Assembly (NCBI RefSeq): GCF_015476655.1
Contig: NZ_JABFHF010000008.1
Location: 62,001 to 126,000, forward strand
DNA: 64,000 nt
Direction of reading: 5' to 3'
From: Aquiflexum lacus
GTDB taxonomy: Bacteria; Bacteroidota; Bacteroidia; Cytophagales; Cyclobacteriaceae
The notes beneath the pieces are model-generated. The model searched no databases. It was not told where the DNA came from and saw only the letters and a list, made by a program, of their open reading frames with translations. A program made the translations under genes and the position numbers. This document shows, one piece after another, positions 27,740-36,090 of the stretch (position 1 is the first letter of the stretch; each line of letters starts with the position of its first letter).

Positions 27740-27906
27740 CTTTGCAAATATTTCATTTCTTTTGATAAATGTAGGTCACTCGCTTGAATATTTTTATCCC
27801 TCATCCCTATTTTTGACTAGCGTTACAAACGCTTTACTCAGGGTCACGAAGCTACAAGCTACGGACAACACCGCGTTTCTTGAAATCATTTCTAATCGTT
27901 CATCAT

Positions 27907-27980
27907 CCAAAGAGATTGCCACGTCTCACTTAATTGTATCCCACAAATAAAGCCTCAAGAGGTGCTCCTCGCAATGACGT
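27907..27980. repeat. REP-like element (CCAAAGAGATTGCC ... GCAATGACG)
   Basis: The stretch begins CCAAAGAGATTGCCACGTC and ends CCTCGCAATGACG. It is a dispersed intergenic element seen in many bacterial genomes, from memory and not from a search. The 364-bp gap 27740-28103 holds this, an AGCGTT/AACGCT mini-hairpin near 27820-27835 and the right inverted-repeat arm; no gene is visible. Confidence 0.5.
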
Positions 27981-28006
27981 AAGCCTCTTTTTCCGTCCTA
28001 CCTTAC

Positions 28007-28030
28007 ATCGGTCATCGGTCATCCGACATC
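28007..28030 (-). repeat. Inverted-repeat partner, right side of the pentapeptide gene region
   Basis: Reverse complement of 26806-26829 with 22 of 24 matches. With its partner it brackets about 1.2 kb containing only the pentapeptide-repeat gene. Confidence 0.7.
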
Positions 28031-28103
28031 AAACAATTCATACCTCTAAACTTTTCCGCCAAAAATCCCTATTTTTATTTTTCAACAAAAACCTATCAAA
28101 CCT

Positions 28104-29135
28104 ATGAAAGCACTTGTCCTGGAATCCTACAATAACCTAGTCTACAAAGATGTACCTGAACCTGAATTTGCACCCAGTGAAGTGTTGGTTAAGGTAAAAG
28201 CCTGCGGCATCTGTGGCAGTGATGTGCATGGAATGGATGGCAGTTCGGGAAGGAGAAATCCCCCGCTGATTATGGGACATGAAGCATCAGGGGTAATTGT
28301 AGAAACCGGAAGTGAGGTGAAATCCTTTTCCGTTGGTGATCGGGTGACTTTTGACTCCACCGTCTATGAACTCAATGATTGGTACACGCTGAAAGGGAAA
28401 TACAATCTAAGTGACAATAGAAAAGTCCTAGGGGTCTCCCCTAAAGAATACCGCAGACACGGTGCATTTGCAGAATACGTGGTGGTACCCGAACATATCC
28501 TCTATAAAATACCCGATTCAGTTTCCTTTGAACAGGCGGCCATGGTAGAACCCATAGCCGTCTCAGCCCATGCAGTCGATCTCACTCCTATCAGTCTGAT
28601 GGATACGGTGCTTGTGGTCGGAACAGGAATGATCGGGCTCTTTCTGATTCAGGTACTCAAACTTTCCAATGCGGGAACCATCATCGCGGTTGATTTGGAT
28701 GACAAAAAGCTTGAATTGGCCCAGAAATTCGGTGCTGACCATACTTTTAACGCCAAAGATGAATCCTTACAGCAATCCATTTTAAGATTAACCCATAACA
28801 GGGGTGCTGATGTGGCATTTGAGGCTGTTGGCATCGGTGCTACGGTGAAAATGGCCATAGAGAATGTCCGAAAAGGCGGGACGGTTACTTTGGTCGGTAA
28901 TCTTGCCCAACAGGTGGAATTCCCCCTTCAGGCATTGGTGACAAGGGAAATTAGGTTGCAGGGAAGTTGCTCTATAGCGGGAGAATACGACAAGGTATTG
29001 GAGATGATGGAAAAAGGACTGATTGATGTAAATTCCCTTTTGAGTGTCAAGGCACCCTTGAGTGAGGGGGTAATCTGGTTCAAAAAGCTGTATGACAAAG
29101 AGCCCGGATTAAACAAAGTAGTACTCCAACCCTAA
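28104..29135 (+). CDS. Medium-chain zinc-dependent alcohol/polyol dehydrogenase lacking the structural-zinc cysteines
   Basis: A 343-residue MDR dehydrogenase of the sorbitol/galactitol-phosphate/threonine dehydrogenase group. The catalytic zinc site is kept: Cys37 (CGICGSD), His59-Glu60 (GHE) and Glu149 (VEP). The NAD site is VVGTGMIG at 171-178. The lobe that normally carries four structural-zinc cysteines is present in length, but they are replaced at positions 89, 92, 95 and 103 (Glu, Asp, Thr, Ser) in the STVYELNDWYTLKGKYNLSD stretch. The substrate is unknown. Six bp separate it from the Gfo/Idh gene, so the two probably act in one sugar or polyol pathway. Confidence 0.88.
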   Translation: MKALVLESYNNLVYKDVPEPEFAPSEVLVKVKACGICGSDVHGMDGSSGRRNPPLIMGHEASGVIVETGSEVKSFSVGDRVTFDSTVYELNDWYTLKGKYNLSDNRKVLGVSPKEYRRHGAFAEYVVVPEHILYKIPDSVSFEQAAMVEPIAVSAHAVDLTPISLMDTVLVVGTGMIGLFLIQVLKLSNAGTIIAVDLDDKKLELAQKFGADHTFNAKDESLQQSILRLTHNRGADVAFEAVGIGATVKMAIENVRKGGTVTLVGNLAQQVEFPLQALVTREIRLQGSCSIAGEYDKVLEMMEKGLIDVNSLLSVKAPLSEGVIWFKKLYDKEPGLNKVVLQP

Positions 29136-29141
29136 GCCATC

Positions 29142-30257
29142 ATGTACAAAACAGGAATAATCGGTTGCGGTAAAGTTGCCCACCTTCATGCCAAAGCATT
29201 GCAAAACGCTTCCCAATCTGAGTTTACCGCTGTCTTTAGCAGGACATTGGATAAGGCCAAAAGCTTTGCAGCTACTTATGGTGTCAAAGCTTATGACGAT
29301 ATCACCGAGATGGTGGAAAAGGAAAAACTTGACCTCGTCATGGTCTGCACCCCACATCCCAACCATTTGGAACCCACCTTGGAAGCCATGGCTGCCGGGG
29401 CACATGTGATCGTGGAAAAACCATTGGCTTCCACTTTGGCGGATTGTGACGGCATGATAGCCACCTCAAAAAAGTATGGCAAAAAACTGGGCGTGATCAG
29501 TCAAAGGAGATTTTATGAATCGGTGCAGCGTGCCAAAAAAGCCATTGAGGATGGGAAAATCGGCCAACCTGCTTTGGGAACGGTCACCATGTTGGGTTGG
29601 CGGGATGAAAATTATTACAAATCCGACCCTTGGCGGGGTTCATGGGAACATGAAGGAGGCGGAGTCATGGTCAATCAGGCTCCACATCAATTGGATGTAT
29701 TGCTTTGGTTGATGGGAGAAGTGGACGAAGTATATGGCACTTGGGCCAATCTCAACCATCCCTACATTGAAGTGGAAGACACGGCTTTGGCCATAGTCAA
29801 ATTCAAAAACGGAGGCTTGGGCAATATCCTGCTGACCAATTCCACCAAACCCGGCATCCATGGCAAAATCCATGTCCACGGCAGCAATGGGGCCTCTGTG
29901 GGAATCCAACCCGAAGCAGGCGCCATGTTTATAGCAGGCATGTCGGGGATTTCCGAACCGCCCCAAAATGACCTTTGGACCATTCCCGGCGAAGAGCATT
30001 TACTAGCTGAATTTATCAAAGAAGATACAGCCATCTTCCACAAAATAGATCCCACCGTCCACTATATCCAATTACAGATTGAAGAATTTTTGGATGCCTT
30101 GGCCCAAGGCAGGGAACCCTTGGTCACCGGAGAAGAAGGCCGCAGGACCGTAGAACTCTTTACTGCCATCTACCGCTCCACCCGTGACAATATGCCGGTG
30201 AAGTTTCCATTGAAGGCTGAAGAAGGAAGAGGAGATATGGATGGGAGGTTGAGGTAG
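29142..30257 (+). CDS. Gfo/Idh/MocA-family NAD(P)-dependent oxidoreductase
   Basis: A 371-residue two-domain dehydrogenase. It has the Rossmann motif GIIGCGKVAHLH near the start, VMVCTPHPNH, the catalytic Lys in VIVEKPLA, and HEGGGVMVNQAPHQLDVLLW with the conserved histidine of the C-terminal sheet domain. Such enzymes oxidise or reduce cyclic sugars and inositols. It lies 6 bp after the MDR dehydrogenase gene, so both are likely co-transcribed. The end of this gene marks the border to a more AT-rich region transcribed the other way. Confidence 0.92.
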   Translation: MYKTGIIGCGKVAHLHAKALQNASQSEFTAVFSRTLDKAKSFAATYGVKAYDDITEMVEKEKLDLVMVCTPHPNHLEPTLEAMAAGAHVIVEKPLASTLADCDGMIATSKKYGKKLGVISQRRFYESVQRAKKAIEDGKIGQPALGTVTMLGWRDENYYKSDPWRGSWEHEGGGVMVNQAPHQLDVLLWLMGEVDEVYGTWANLNHPYIEVEDTALAIVKFKNGGLGNILLTNSTKPGIHGKIHVHGSNGASVGIQPEAGAMFIAGMSGISEPPQNDLWTIPGEEHLLAEFIKEDTAIFHKIDPTVHYIQLQIEEFLDALAQGREPLVTGEEGRRTVELFTAIYRSTRDNMPVKFPLKAEEGRGDMDGRLR

Positions 30258-30289
30258 GGGGTGTTTAGAAATGTAAGGTGTTACGGCGG

Positions 30290-33200
30290 TCAGGTGTTTT
30301 TTGTATTAATAATTCCTTTTAAATCTTCTTTATCAAAAAAATAAGCCCCACTTATTTCTAATCGACCTGGATAATCAGGTCCAAACGATCGTCCCCCTGT
30401 TATTAGTTTTTCTCCTAAAACAGTCCAAATCATTTTATAACTATTTTCCTGTAAAAACTTTAAAATCGGAGACTTCTTAACAAGCAAGTATGATTTTGAA
30501 TCATGATAAACATTTGGCGCAAAGCATTGTACCTCACCAAAGCTATCAAGAAATTCACCTTCTTTATAACTATATTTTAATTTCAGTCCGTCGTAAATTA
30601 ATTTACTTGGCTTCAGAAAACTAATGGTCTCTTCCTTCGATTTATCAAACCCTTTTTCCCATAAAAATCCTTGAGCAGTTACATGAATTTGCGATATATA
30701 TTTCCCAAACTCCCTGTCAAAAACTTCTGTCCATTGGTTACCTCCATTATATTCAGTCATAAAATAATTTTGAGCTGGAGACCAGTAATATTCTCTACTG
30801 AAGATTTCATGTCTATCACCACTTTCAGGCATCCAACGACCCATGAAATCCTGTTTAAATGCCCAATTTTTAAACAATTCGAATTCATCATCATTCACAA
30901 TGTAGCTTCTTAGGTGGCACCAAAGCTCTTTATGTGGCTGATCCCATTTTTCTTCACCTATTTTCTTAGGCTCTGACCATGATGGATAACCTTCAAGTAT
31001 CAACCATTCTTCTCCATTATTATCTTTTACTTGTAAGATTTTTTCAATACTTGGTAAAGCTGTATGATTATTTATCCACTCATCATTTGTACAATCCCAA
31101 TTAAATAACTCATTCCTAGCCCACCAAAATTCTTGAGGTTGCTCGTCGTCATACTTTCCTGTTTTACTAATAAGTGTTGTTGGGTCTATGTCTCTAACAA
31201 AAGGATCCCAAGGTCCTAGATATGGACGTTCTATTTCCTTATCAAAATCCCATGATTCATATTTCCTGAAATTATCAGATACTCTAGCCATCATTTCATG
31301 AAATGCTAACCACTGGTATTTTTTACCGATACGTTCTATTGCTGAAGTTTGCCTATTGTGTGAACTAGTATTACTGTCATACTCTCCATGAAGCTCAACA
31401 TCGTACCCATATTTTTCAAAAATCCATTCTAAAGCTAGATTCTTTAGATCATTAATATTTACATTCCAGTATTCAAGTGCACTTGAAAAAGTGTAGCGGC
31501 CAAAATCACCATAATTTGTGCCTGTCTTCATTGAGCTGAGAATGGAATTTTGTGACGAATAATACCTTTTGAAATCCTTATCTTCATAATCAAATTTATA
31601 TTTATCTTGAATCTCAACATTCGTCATGATTTTTTTAGGGAATGAGCTTTTATATGGTGGCCTCACTTCCTCAAAATCAAATGGTAATTCGAATCCAGAA
31701 AATTTAGTGAATTCAATTACTCCTCTTGCATAATCACGAAGTAGAACATGTGGGTAAACTTCAGTTTTATTCTCAAAGATCGTTTGATATATATAATTAC
31801 TGAGATTAACTAACCCTTCCTTTCTACTTGTCCTTATTGAACACCCATAGGAAACTGCAAACAAGCGTTCATATACATAGGGATCATTAACCCCTTCAAA
31901 TTTTTTCAGTAATTCTATTAATACATCAAGCCTATTTTCAAATAAACAAACTAATGCCTTTGTCGAACAATCTCTAAGTTTTCTATTTGTTGAAGTATGA
32001 AACCACGCTAAAGTGATACCAGATAGCAAAACCGATTCATCAGAGATATGTGATTTGTCTGTCTTACTCCAAGCCCAATCTATTAGTCTTTTTACAGATG
32101 AATCATCATCATATCTGTTTTTGAGAAATTTTGTCCAATATGCATCTCTTTCTGCAAGTGAAAATTTTATTAAATTTTTATGGAGGGAATGAGCATTAAA
32201 GAAATGACCTGGGATTCCAGTAACTGCTATTATGGTTTCCCAAAAAATATCATGTGTGCCTTGATAGGAAAACACAAATTCATTAACATAATTCCTCGAC
32301 TCTTCATTAATAGTATCAACCTTTCTCCAAAGTAAACTTTCAACAAAAGATTCTATAAAAGGATATTTGTCTTTTAATGATGGAGCAAGGGTATAAAACT
32401 CATATCCATATTTCTCAGGGACTTGTATTGAAAATGCATCAATCAAACCTTTGTGCATATAAACCGCATTTTCTTCTTTAACAAATCTGTGAAGCTCTCC
32501 TCCCTCGATAAATGCTCTTTCTAATTCAGGATATTGTTCAATTAGATATTGGGCTGTCAAGTGGTCTTCAAATCGCTCATAAGTTAAATATACTCTCTCC
32601 TCAAAATCACTTCCTTCTTTCAAATAAAGGTTTTTTGAAAATACACCCTCTTCAATCAGATAATTGATAAATCCCTTTTTATCAATAAAAATCGATATTG
32701 ATTCATCAATGACCTGATAAGCTGATTCGTATGATACCGAATTAAGCTGATTGTCGACTTTGAATTTAATTATAGCATAAATCGACTTTTCTACTAAGTT
32801 TAAACTATCTGAGTATCCAACTCTATTTGGCTTAGATAGAACATTATTTACCTTTTTAATGAAAAAGTTAAAGATTGAAGTGATTCCTTGTAAACCGTCA
32901 GGAACTCGAGTTAATCCAGCTTTATGGATTCCTTCGCAAAATAATTTTAAAAAGAGGGGATTTTGAAACTCAGGATGTAACAATGGAACATTAGGCAATT
33001 CAATATTGTAATTATTAAAAAACAGCTTGATTGCTTCATATTCATTACTCCTAAACCCATAGTGCTGGTGTTCGATAACATCTAAATTATCTCTTTCATC
33101 TTCCGGGAAAATTAAATTTTTATAAGAAGATCTTACGGTCATTACAAGCCCAAGCCATTCATATTTTTTTATCTCGTTAATGAAACTTTTCACAAAGATG

Positions 33201-34426
33201 TTCCAGAAGTAGTTACCCTTTCCTTCATTAATTGCATCAATAAATAGGACTATTCTCTTTCCTGATTTCTGAGCTCGTTGATTTAATTTTCTAAGAAAAT
33301 CCTCCGACTTCGAATTGATTTGAAGTCTTTTAAAAATCTGGGTCCATGGATCTTCTTCTGTTACAAAATGCTGCCCGAGAAAAAAAACACTTTCATACTC
33401 TTTGGCAATTCTTCTAGAAACTATGTCTCCAACTAAATGAGATTTACCAATACCCGCTTCACCATCTAAGAGTAAAAAAGGATTATTTGCAAGCTTGAAT
33501 GCAGATCCATTAATTAATCTTCGGAAATTAGATGACTCATTTTCAAATTCCCGAATTTTTCTTAACTCATAGCCATGTTTGTGGTAATACTGATAATCAT
33601 TTTTCCCTTTTTGGAGTTTTCTTTCTTCCTCTATGTAATAATCGTAAATTCTCCGTACTGAATTCTGAGCTTTATCCAATAAACTTTCAAATTTTTCAAT
33701 TGGAATGAAATTAGTACCTAAAAAGTCTGTATCGTAAAACAATTTATATAACTCATCAAAGTCATTTTCTAAACTCTCAAGATTCTCTTTTAATTCAGGT
33801 TGATCCCTCAATATCTTTTTCCCTTTTATCAAAAATTGATCAAAGAGCTTGGTTACTTTCCTTTTAAAATCTTCAGTTCTACCTAGACCTTCAAAAATAT
33901 CAGTTACTTCAAGTTTTACATTTAACTCCGGCGTGTATCTTTTTCCAAGATCATAAATTGAGGAATCACATTGGTTCTTAAACCATTGTTGATTAGGTTG
34001 AAATGTTAATTCTGATTTTATTACCTCAAATTTATGATCAATCTCCTTAGAAAGGCGGTTGAAAATGCTATTTGTAATACTTACTACTGTTATTTCAACA
34101 CCCAGATTTTTAGCCTTTAACTCCTGTAAGTAAACGTAGGTGAATAAAAGAAGCATTATTATAATGAGAATAAGGCTCCACCAAGGAAGATTAATACTAA
34201 AATAAATGTTAGCAGTTTTCCAAAATAGTTTAGACCAATACCCTTCAGATCCATCATAAAGTTCACTTGTTGCTTTCACAAAAATATCTAGTTTCTTTGC
34301 GAACTCACCAATTACAAATAAACCTGTCGGAACTGCAATACTCCAATACGTTTTTCTTAGTCTTAGTTTAAGGACCCATGACAGTACCCATTCAAGAAAT
34401 GACTTTATTTTTTTTATTTGACTCAT
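30290..34426 (-). CDS. Large membrane-anchored P-loop NTPase, STAND/NACHT-like
   Basis: A 1378-residue protein of unknown function. Two hydrophobic helices lie at about 28-42 and 83-100 and may anchor it in the inner membrane. A helical region with a WFKNQCDSSIYDLGKRYTPE segment (148-167) follows. The P-loop is GEAGIGKSH at 322-330 and Walker B RIVLFIDAINEG at 391-402, a DxxN variant typical of STAND/NACHT-like switches. The last 800 residues are a long helical and then aromatic-rich region (for example GPWDPFVRDIDPT), as in sensor arms of STAND proteins. Many isolated STAND NTPases in accessory islands are antiphage sensors, but that role here is inference. The gene is AT-richer than its neighbours and stands alone on its strand. 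Confidence 0.75.
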   Translation of the reverse strand: MSQIKKIKSFLEWVLSWVLKLRLRKTYWSIAVPTGLFVIGEFAKKLDIFVKATSELYDGSEGYWSKLFWKTANIYFSINLPWWSLILIIIMLLLFTYVYLQELKAKNLGVEITVVSITNSIFNRLSKEIDHKFEVIKSELTFQPNQQWFKNQCDSSIYDLGKRYTPELNVKLEVTDIFEGLGRTEDFKRKVTKLFDQFLIKGKKILRDQPELKENLESLENDFDELYKLFYDTDFLGTNFIPIEKFESLLDKAQNSVRRIYDYYIEEERKLQKGKNDYQYYHKHGYELRKIREFENESSNFRRLINGSAFKLANNPFLLLDGEAGIGKSHLVGDIVSRRIAKEYESVFFLGQHFVTEEDPWTQIFKRLQINSKSEDFLRKLNQRAQKSGKRIVLFIDAINEGKGNYFWNIFVKSFINEIKKYEWLGLVMTVRSSYKNLIFPEDERDNLDVIEHQHYGFRSNEYEAIKLFFNNYNIELPNVPLLHPEFQNPLFLKLFCEGIHKAGLTRVPDGLQGITSIFNFFIKKVNNVLSKPNRVGYSDSLNLVEKSIYAIIKFKVDNQLNSVSYESAYQVIDESISIFIDKKGFINYLIEEGVFSKNLYLKEGSDFEERVYLTYERFEDHLTAQYLIEQYPELERAFIEGGELHRFVKEENAVYMHKGLIDAFSIQVPEKYGYEFYTLAPSLKDKYPFIESFVESLLWRKVDTINEESRNYVNEFVFSYQGTHDIFWETIIAVTGIPGHFFNAHSLHKNLIKFSLAERDAYWTKFLKNRYDDDSSVKRLIDWAWSKTDKSHISDESVLLSGITLAWFHTSTNRKLRDCSTKALVCLFENRLDVLIELLKKFEGVNDPYVYERLFAVSYGCSIRTSRKEGLVNLSNYIYQTIFENKTEVYPHVLLRDYARGVIEFTKFSGFELPFDFEEVRPPYKSSFPKKIMTNVEIQDKYKFDYEDKDFKRYYSSQNSILSSMKTGTNYGDFGRYTFSSALEYWNVNINDLKNLALEWIFEKYGYDVELHGEYDSNTSSHNRQTSAIERIGKKYQWLAFHEMMARVSDNFRKYESWDFDKEIERPYLGPWDPFVRDIDPTTLISKTGKYDDEQPQEFWWARNELFNWDCTNDEWINNHTALPSIEKILQVKDNNGEEWLILEGYPSWSEPKKIGEEKWDQPHKELWCHLRSYIVNDDEFELFKNWAFKQDFMGRWMPESGDRHEIFSREYYWSPAQNYFMTEYNGGNQWTEVFDREFGKYISQIHVTAQGFLWEKGFDKSKEETISFLKPSKLIYDGLKLKYSYKEGEFLDSFGEVQCFAPNVYHDSKSYLLVKKSPILKFLQENSYKMIWTVLGEKLITGGRSFGPDYPGRLEISGAYFFDKEDLKGIINTKNT

Positions 34427-34484
34427 TTAAATCTGAGTTAGTTTACTTCATCTAAATAGTAGGAACATTACCAAAATCACCTTT

Positions 34485-34602
34485 CACAATATCCCAAAAT
34501 ATTCTATACTATACCATCCCCTGTTTATGGTATTTTTACTGAAATCTTGGGAATTAAAGAAGGATTTGAGAATTTAATCCATAGAAATTTGAATTCAAAG
34601 AC
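34485..34602. repeat. 118-bp direct repeat, copy A (upstream of the STAND-like gene)
   Basis: Begins CACAATATCCCAAAATATTC and ends near GAATTCAAAG. It is aligned without large gaps to copy B at 35793-35910 and is highly similar in the first 60 bp (core CATCCCCTGTT...GGTATTTTTAC). It lies 58 bp upstream of the STAND-like gene's start codon. The remaining 34427-34699 interval shows no gene. Confidence 0.8.
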
Positions 34603-34699
34603 ATAGGCATTATAAAAACGTGTTGATTTTGATACTACACAAAAAAACCATTGAATCATCTTCAAAGAGTTTTTTATTTATCTCTTGGCTCTAACCCAT

Positions 34700-35614
34700 T
34701 TATTTCACACTCTTCAATTGGTTCAACAACAAAGCTGTCATGCTATCCATACGGGAAAAGGCAAACCATTTCTTACCCAAGTCTTTTAGGGATGCACCTA
34801 TATGATACAAATCGGTTTGGTCTATCAGCAAAAAGCGGTCATGGCTTTGGATAAAGGTTTTCACATGTATTTCTGGGTACTGTGCATGGTGTTTGTCCAA
34901 ATCGAGTTGTAGGGTTTTGGAGATGCTCTTAGTATAAATGGTGGCAGTCACGTGTTTTTGGCGTTTGCTCAGCAAAGTGAGCACACTTTCGTCTATGAAA
35001 TTGTCTATCAGGATTATTTCTTTTTTGGCCTTTTTAATCAAATCGGAAACAAAAGCATAAGCATCAAACACCTGTCCATCAAAGAATATTCCTTTGTCTG
35101 ATTCGGGTCGTCCTGCTTCTAAAGCCTTAAATATCTGGTTAAACTTTTCATCGCTTTGGATTTGCCTGATTTCCAATTGGTCCAAGCGTTGGAATACGGA
35201 TGCATTCTGAAGCAGGAATTTGCGCATAGTGACAAAGGCTCGCATAATCTCAACATGCACCTTTACGGCTCTTTCACTTTTTAAAATCCCAGATAATCCT
35301 GCTACACCTTGTTCTGTAAAAACATATGGTAAATATTTCCTATGTTGCCCCCGCTTTACCTTTAAAATCGCATTTTGTGATCTTAAAGCTCTGTGATTAG
35401 GCACAGCATTTTGCGATAAGACTTCCTCCCATTCTTGCTCACTTAACTGAAACATAAAATCAAGTGGAAACCGATCTTTATTCCTCTTCACCTGTTAATT
35501 GAGCCCGCCAGTGGATACTTGATAAAGTTCTGCAAGATCACTGTCAAGCATTACCTGCTTGTTCCTGATCGTAAATATCTTATTTTCAATATGTTCTTGA
35601 TTAATCAATTCCAT
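34700..35614 (-). pseudogene. ORF6N-domain protein with phospholipase-D-like C-terminus, interrupted by an in-frame stop
   Basis: Read from ATG at 35614 the frame gives MELINQEHIENKIFTIRNKQ and onward to GGLN, then a TAA at 35495-35497, then QVKRNKDRFPLDFMFQLSEQ and onward to 34700. ORF6N proteins (KilA-N-related, phage and mobile-element associated) read LNxQVKRNxxRFPxDFMFQL across this point, so the TAA sits where a Glu or Lys codon is expected. One substitution, such as GAA to TAA, explains it. The C-terminal half has HDRFLLID, an Arg variant of the HxKx4D phospholipase-D motif. A shortened product could start at GTG 35491 but would lack the first 40 residues. Probably a recent pseudogene. 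Confidence 0.82.
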
Positions 35615-35792
35615 AGTACAGGTTTAATTCTAGCCCATATATCCCAGTCAAAAGTTGTGACAATTCAGCAAGGACTTGATTCTACTAAGCCAAACGATTA
35701 TTTTATTTGAATTTCAAGCAAGCGCGCTTGGTAATAAAAATTCTAATTTAATAGTTGTGCATGAGAAAATAATCTCCTACCTAATTGTCCTC

Positions 35793-35910
35793 CACAATAT
35801 CCCAAAATATTCTATACCATACCATCCCCTGTTCAGGGTATTTTTACGGGAATCCGGTTGATTTAAGAAAGATTTGAGACTTTATCTCTTGAGAAATTGA
35901 ATTCGAAAAC
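35793..35910. repeat. 118-bp direct repeat, copy B (upstream of the ORF6N gene)
   Basis: Same orientation as copy A, 1308 bp away. It contains a short dyad CCCTG-AA-CAGGG (minus strand) that is degraded in copy A. It lies 178 bp upstream of the ORF6N start. The remainder of the gap (35911-36090) is purine-rich low-complexity sequence (GAGACGRGAAGCGA-like) and then pyrimidine-rich sequence, with no gene. Confidence 0.8.
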
Positions 35911-36090
35911 ACGTGCTTCGATTATTGAGAAGTTAGGTGGGAAATGTGAGAATGGTTTAATAAGAAGTAAGAGACGGGAAGCGAAAAGCGAGAGACGAGA
36001 ACGGAGAAGTCTTCAATCAACTTGGAATCAATCGAAGCTACTCCCCCTTCACCACAAAGCCATCTCAAATCTCACGTCTCATATCTCCTC

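Noticed and set aside
29640-30055. Two overlapping minus-strand open frames inside the Gfo/Idh gene
   Set aside because: Antisense shadows of the GC-richer coding strand; composition does not resemble real proteins.
35495-35497. Stop-codon recoding as an explanation for the TAA in the ORF6N gene
   Set aside because: TAA is not used for selenocysteine or pyrrolysine, and no recoding structure is visible; nonsense mutation is simpler.
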